A DNA stretch of 11,195 nucleotides from Cephalothrix spiralis. Its lineage: Eukaryota; Nemertea; Palaeonemertea; Archinemertea; Cephalotrichidae. Below are positions 7,533 to 11,195 of this stretch, one piece after another. Every line of letters starts with the position of its first letter. The first letter of the stretch is position 1. Both the position numbers and the translations under genes were made by a program. The stretch covers positions 1-11,195 of the forward strand of contig JAUCNG010378926.1 of NCBI GenBank assembly GCA_032353305.1, read 5' to 3'. Under the pieces are notes generated by a model. That model did no database searches and was not told where the DNA came from. It saw only the letters and a list, made by a program, of their open reading frames with translations.

Positions 7533-7778
7533 GGGGACACATCAAAATGTCGACACTTATTTCTATTAGGACAATATTCGGATAGGGGGGAGGGTGTTGA
7601 GGCCTGGACGGATAGAAAATGAAACTTGAAGTGTCGACGTGTTTATACATACATGTATAACGAAGACAAAAATCGACATTTTATTTCTCACTGGCAGTAC
7701 GTTTCGAAGGGGGGAGGGGTTAAACCATATCCGGATATTGTCCTAATAGAATAAGTGCCGACATTTTGATGTGTCCCC
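7533..7778. mobile_element. 246-bp MITE with TTA target duplication, PIF/Harbinger-like
   Basis: Terminal inverted repeats of about 50 bp run from GGGGACACATCAAAATGTCG on the left (7533-7585) and are mirrored on the right (7729-7778). The inner part shared by both includes CTATTAGGACAATAT. The element is flanked by TTA at 7530-7532 and 7779-7781, a 3-bp duplication typical of the PIF/Harbinger superfamily (TWA targets). The interior keeps weaker inverted similarity around a TACATGTA centre near 7652. It also has two purine-rich blocks (GGGGGGAGGG near 7585 and GGGGGGAGGGG near 7711) that lie in the same orientation and so do not pair. No transposase is encoded, so any movement would depend on a partner elsewhere. 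Confidence 0.8.
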
Positions 7779-7781
7779 TTA
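7779..7781. repeat. Target-site duplication, right
   Basis: TTA abuts the CCCC end of the element and is the partner of 7530-7532. Removing the element and one TTA gives the inferred empty site. Confidence 0.7.
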
Positions 7782-7928
7782 CCCTATCCGAAACTGCCTT
7801 ATTATGATATTAAGATGAATGGAATTGTTGGACCTTTAGACAATGGATTCATAATAGGCCTACTATATAATCGGCCACTAAAACTTGTTACTATGTGGCC
7901 AAGCAAGGGTGCTACTGCTGCTCGTACC

Positions 7929-8177
7929 TCAATCTGTCACTTGGCTCTCGCACTTTTTGATTCTTTTACATCGTTGTGCCAGTGCAGCCACCTTTGCTTG
8001 GGCTGAAGGAGCACGTATGTACAAGTACAGTTTGCAAGCTCGAAACTGGCATACATAATGAACTGCTGATTTTTCTACTCTGGCACGGTCCCGCTTTGGA
8101 TAAACGACATCATATTTTAACCAATGTACTATGTTGTAGATTTCGTTGCATCGTCTTTTTAATCTAAGTTCGTTTGG
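7929..8177 (-). other. Stop-free minus-strand frame, no start codon
   Basis: An 82-codon frame runs from just after TAG (8178-8180) to TGA (7929-7931). It contains no methionine codon, so it could only be an internal exon or a decayed coding fragment. The predicted peptide is rich in K, R and C, with cysteines in the pattern YVCQFRACKLYLY and later RCKRIKKC. This vaguely resembles zinc-binding segments, but I cannot place it in a family. The plus strand of the same interval also has open frames, so composition alone may explain it. Confidence 0.15.
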
Positions 8178-8214
8178 CTATAGGCTGAGCGCAAAAAGCA
8201 GTTTGTACAGCTTT

Positions 8215-8340
8215 TCGAGGTCTCGGGAAGGATTCGAACCCATATTCTATGTATCTGAAGTCAACTATTTGTGGTGTTCCTCCAAAGCGACAATAGACTG
8301 GTAGCTTTCCCTAAAGCCATTAAAAAAAGGTTAACCTCCT
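8215..8340 (-). repeat. tRNA-like segment with pol III B box, possible SINE head
   Basis: On the minus strand, GGTTCGAATCC (8230-8240) matches the RNA polymerase III B-box consensus exactly. It is preceded by a stretch that resembles a degraded anticodon arm (GACTTCAGATAC near 8253-8265). The T-stem pairs poorly and no convincing A box was found upstream. A functional tRNA is therefore unlikely. A tRNA-derived SINE remnant is the best explanation; its body may continue to about 8160. Confidence 0.4.
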
Positions 8341-8654
8341 CCCATTGCAATTAGTCTCGATTTCATAGAATCGTAGCACATCCGGGACATTAATGGGCAC
8401 TTACAATAATAAACACCATATCAAACACATTTAGCTCTATAACATACTACTTTACAACTACTAAGTATTTACTAATGTATGTAAATAATATCGTTTCCTA
8501 GCAACCCTTCACATTGTTTCATGGAAATATCATTTATTATTTGTTTTACCTTGCAAAGGTACTGGACAAGTTTCCATTTCCCCCAAAACTCAGACAATGT
8601 ACACATGGGGTAAATAAAAACGGCTTTACTAAAAAAATTAAGTCAAGCATTAAC
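8341..8654. other. Unassigned DNA
   Basis: No gene, RNA or repeat is supported in this stretch. Confidence 0.45.
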
Positions 8655-8735
8655 TTGAGTTTGAATACCGTCTAGATGCAAAAGTGACTGCTTAAAAAAA
8701 TTCAAACTTCGGCGAATTCCGAACATAGGACTTCA
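8655..8735. repeat. Direct repeat copy 1 (family 2)
   Basis: It matches 9312-9395 over about 82 bp at roughly 85 percent identity. Shared blocks are TTGAGTTTGA-TACCGTCTAGA, AAAGTGACT, TTCAAACTTCGGC and AATTCCGAACA. The 3' parts align at a 660-bp offset. Similarity may resume weakly between about 9055-9130 and 9500-9575, which would make each copy several hundred bases long with indels. Confidence 0.75.
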
Positions 8736-8784
8736 CGACGTTATTTTTGGCTCGTCAGATTTTGAGTAAATGACGTCTCGTAGC

Positions 8785-8796
8785 TGCGCATGCGCA
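8785..8796. promoter_or_regulatory. NRF-1-type palindrome
   Basis: TGCGCATGCGCA is a perfect match to the NRF-1 consensus YGCGCAYGCGCR and is fully palindromic. A bZIP-type TGACGTC lies 8 bases upstream (8771-8777). No promoter can be shown here, and related sites occur in the arms of the foldback element at 4415-4426 and 4647-4658. Confidence 0.35.
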
Positions 8797-9311
8797 AATA
8801 CCCAAATCTTAAAAAAATTAGTATAGCAGCATTGAAACAGAGAAGCTTATTTTTTAAATTCGCAATGATAAAAGAGTAAAGACCCTATATAATTTATAAT
8901 TCTAAATAGTAGTAAAGCAATAGGAGGGGTACGTACCATCTTGTCCCCAATGCCAATCTCGATATCTCTCTACTAGTTAAAAATTGTAGTTTTAAACAAA
9001 ATTCAACAGCTCTGCGAGGAGAATGGGTACGTACTTGTTCCAACAAAAACTGGATTTGTCCTCTTTCATTTTAGAGCAACAAACAACTCAAAAAACCCGA
9101 GATTTCGTACTGTTGGAATTTTAAGACCAAATATCTCAGAAACGGCTAGGATTAGGCCATATGAATTTATTATGAGCAGCCCCAAGCACCCTATTAGTCG
9201 AATGGCACCATTATTTTAACGATTAAGGGATGTGTGTATATGCAAACATCTCTGCCACAGAAGCGCAAAACAATCGGTGGTTACTTTGTTTTCGTCCACA
9301 AATCTTAGATT
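8797..9311. other. Unassigned DNA between the family 2 copies
   Basis: The 11-mer GGGTACGTAC occurs twice, near 8929 and 9025. No gene is supported. A minus-strand frame that overlaps the next repeat copy is treated as chance. Confidence 0.45.
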
Positions 9312-9395
9312 TTGAGTTTGATTACCGTCTAGAGGCAAAAAGTGACTACTGCTTACAAAATTCAAACTTCGGCAAATTCCGAACAAGTAACTTCT
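9312..9395. repeat. Direct repeat copy 2 (family 2)
   Basis: This is the partner of 8655-8735 in the same orientation, with a few small insertions (for example ACTACTGC against ACTGC). The flanking sequences diverge immediately upstream. Confidence 0.75.
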
Positions 9396-10290
9396 CTGGG
9401 AAGCACCCATAGGAGTTCGGGATTCATTTCTATGTATAATGACAGGGAACTGAAACTTAAAATAACGTATAAGAACCATTTTAAAATCTGTTAAATTATC
9501 GCCATCACTCTTTGGAGCAAAGAACACAACTTTACACAACTTACACAGATTCAAGACCACATAAATCAAGATGGCGTCATATCATTAGCAATAAAAAATG
9601 TCTTTTAGTTTTTTAAGTATATAGTATCAAGGCCCTTAGTACGCCAGTCACGGTTTAAAGATTAAAAAATTACAATATTTGAAAAAGGGTCGCACTATAG
9701 CAGACGTTCATTTAAGCTGAGGAAATTCTAAAGTATTTAGTTGTACAATGTGAGTGGCTAAAGTAAGATATATGGCTTACTAATGGACGCAAGGAGCTGC
9801 ATAACTAACGACAATTTGACTGATTAAAGGTACTTTCAGTTCGCAAATACCGATTGAGATGGCAACGTTAAGAAACCGGAAGTTAAACATAAGTTTTCAT
9901 AAACGACTTAAAATTGGTCCAAATTGAAAGTAGTTGAATAGAGTAAGTAAGAAACCGGAAATGGGATATTTAGTAATTTACGAAATGAAAACAAATTATC
10001 GAGGCAAGGTCGGCCTGCACTTTGAAATGAAAGTAAATATCAGGTTAAATTATCTTACAGGTCTACCTGAAACACTATTAAAGATGGCAAATACTGCATG
10101 TATATTGTTCAACCGGAGAGACGGAAGATGTCAGGAAAGCAACTCGATTCCCTCGGTAAACTTCATTTACTCTCGGGTTTGGCTTGTAGTGACACCTAAT
10201 TATGTTACAACCCCACTTTAAATAGAAAACCGAACATATATAATCATTATAGAAAAGCGTATATTAGTTGTGAAATCTAAAAAATATCAA
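9396..10290. other. Unassigned DNA
   Basis: AAGAAACCGGAA occurs twice, near 9871 and 9949. A plus-strand frame with ATG at 9961 is open to 10221 (86 codons), but it shows no recognisable domain and its length is within chance expectation. Nothing else gene-like is visible. Confidence 0.4.
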
Positions 10291-10297
10291 GTTTGGC

Positions 10298-10338
10298 GAC
10301 GTCGTGATTACGTCATTGTTTTCGCGCGATTTGATTGG
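10298..10338. promoter_or_regulatory. Cluster of bZIP, E2F and CCAAT motifs
   Basis: Within 41 bases are GACGTC (10298-10303), TTACGTCA (10308-10315, an ATF/CREB-type site), TTTCGCGC (10320-10327, the E2F consensus) and ATTGG (10334-10338, an inverted CCAAT box). Local CpG density is high for this window. The combination is typical of metazoan core promoters. It lies about 180 bases upstream of the ATG at 10521. No TATA box or initiator was established. Confidence 0.35.
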
Positions 10339-10520
10339 TTCATTTTTTTCTATCTTAACAAGTTACTGGGGTTAGAATTCAAGGACAGATGACGGATATC
10401 CAATTGGCGTGTTACTGAATGAACATCGACCAATATTGGTTGAAATTGTGATTGATTGTCGGTTTATACGAAGTGGGTTATTAATTACCCGACTACGACG
10501 GGATAAGTATTCCTTCACAA

Positions 10521-10847
10521 ATGGAAACAGGTGGAACCCCAGAGTTCAGAAGAAGACAAAAATCCACTCTCCTCAGCTGCTGTCTTGGAATAATTTGCTT
10601 TTCTCATATCGTTAACATCTTCATGATCATCTATCATATTAGAGCAAATCACCAAAGATTTGTGTTTACATCATATGTTATAAGATACATTGGTATAAAA
10701 AACATGTCCAAGCCGGTTTACCATGCCTGGCTATTTAGAGAACGGTTGAAGCAGGAGTATATAGATATATTTATGGTAGAAGTAATGGGTTTAACATATT
10801 TAGACCGATGTTCAGTACAAAAATATTGTCATTATTACTTAATTTGA
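10521..10847 (+). CDS. Candidate membrane-anchor protein or first exon, unknown
   Basis: This ATG-started frame of 108 codons ends at TGA 10845-10847. Residues 1-14 are polar and end in a basic cluster (RRRQK). Residues about 16-40 form a 25-residue hydrophobic stretch (LLSCCLGIICF onwards) followed by a polar segment. This is the layout of a type II signal-anchor or a signal peptide. It lies downstream of the bZIP/E2F/CCAAT cluster at 10298-10338, although other ATGs occur in between (10388, 10417). A donor-like GTATAA near 10692 would allow the anchor to be a first coding exon with the rest outside the window. No family is recognised, and an open frame of this size is compatible with chance. 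Confidence 0.25.
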   Translation: METGGTPEFRRRQKSTLLSCCLGIICFSHIVNIFMIIYHIRANHQRFVFTSYVIRYIGIKNMSKPVYHAWLFRERLKQEYIDIFMVEVMGLTYLDRCSVQKYCHYYLI

Positions 10848-11195
10848 TGGTTTTAATTAAGTTTCGGAAAGTTTGCCAGGGTCTAATCGATTTGCCGGGG
10901 TATATCGATAATTAGACCCAGTCACATGACACCCACTCATCCAATCACATTCATAAATAGAAACTAACATCGTACTAAATGTTATTAACAGAAGTTCCTC
11001 TTCTTAGCCTAATCTTAGGCGGTCTATTCAATTTATGGGACCTAGTTAATCATTCTATATACACAATTTAGTAGAATTATTGAAATGAGTATTGTACTTT
11101 TGGGATTGACACCGCTTGGCAATATAGACAAATGAGGTACCGTTGGAAAGATCTTGGGACGGGGATTCCCAAAGGCTATATGAGAAGTCAAATCG
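10848..11195. other. Unassigned DNA at the window end
   Basis: Apart from the small repeat at 10872-10919 and a GCCTAATCTTAGGC hairpin near 11008-11021, nothing is supported here. A CCAAT motif lies near 10940, without other promoter evidence. Confidence 0.45.
10872..10919. repeat. 19-bp tandem pair overlapping an inverted repeat
   Basis: Copies 10872-10890 and 10891-10909 share TTTGCC-N-GGGT-N-TA-N-TCGA. An inverted repeat overlaps them: GGGTCTAATCGAT (10879-10891) against ATCGATAATTAGACCC (10904-10919). The same bases thus take part in both a direct and an inverted repeat. Confidence 0.7.

Noticed and set aside
7585-7720. G-quadruplex from the purine-rich blocks in the MITE
   Set aside because: Each block has only one long and one short G run; four separate G tracts within reach are not present.
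7815-8167. Two 63-codon plus-strand frames
   Set aside because: They are short and overlapping, and no domain is visible. The opposite strand is open over much of the same interval, which points to composition.
8215-8340. Functional tRNA gene on the minus strand
   Set aside because: The B box is perfect but the T-stem pairs poorly, no clear A box exists and no cloverleaf could be drawn.
9216-9569. 117-codon minus-strand frame, the longest in the window
   Set aside because: It spans a dispersed repeat copy (9312-9395) and anonymous DNA, shows no recognisable motif, and its length is within chance expectation for 11 kb.
9961-10221. 86-codon plus-strand frame
   Set aside because: It has a plausible ATG but no recognisable domain, no splice or poly(A) context and no promoter-like sequence upstream.
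10409-10615. 68-codon plus-strand frame downstream of the motif cluster
   Set aside because: It starts only at GTG, which is not a normal nuclear start, and overlaps the ATG frame at 10521.

Overview
The window looks like AT-rich, non-coding DNA from an animal nuclear genome, crowded with repeats. By eye it is about one third G+C. There are no bacterial-style operons, no long open frames, no ribosome-binding-site and start-codon pairs and no recognisable protein family. Instead there are foldback palindromes, a short transposon-like element with a 3-bp target duplication, several tandem repeats and a tRNA-like pol III box. CG dinucleotides are common (clusters near 4415, 5575 and 10298-10329), so strong vertebrate-type CpG depletion is absent. 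A marine invertebrate such as a mollusc would fit, but that is a guess and I cannot name a species.

Layout. 1-130 is a truncated dispersed repeat whose relatives lie at 6242-6295 (inverted) and 6538-6579 (direct). 640-1169 is bounded by G/C-run inverted ends and holds a 53-bp tandem duplication. 1170-2780 is unassigned AT-rich DNA. 2781-3175 is a degenerate pyrimidine-rich tandem repeat leading to a possible 3' exon (3190-3306). 3730-3876 is a 26-bp tandem repeat. 4266-4830 is a 565-bp foldback palindrome. 5181-5505 is two copies of a 180-bp-period repeat. 5655-5899 is a less AT-rich block of four segments in the order A-B-A'-B', two inverted repeats that interleave rather than nest. 6920-7335 holds a weak two-exon gene candidate on the minus strand. 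7533-7778 is a 246-bp MITE-like element flanked by TTA. 8215-8340 carries a tRNA-like B box on the minus strand. 8655-8735 and 9312-9395 are a direct repeat pair. 10298-10338 is a cluster of bZIP, E2F and CCAAT motifs upstream of an open frame starting at 10521 with a signal-anchor-like N-terminus. 10872-10919 is a small mixed direct and inverted repeat.

No genes can be shown to work together. Three low-confidence gene fragments (3190-3306 plus, 6920-7335 minus, 10521-10847 plus) are listed as leads. Stop-free frames of 80-110 codons are expected by chance in 11 kb of such DNA, so they need transcript or homology support. The most unusual observations are the interleaved inverted repeats and a short motif of the AAGTGC-N-GAC type that recurs in at least four otherwise different repeat structures.
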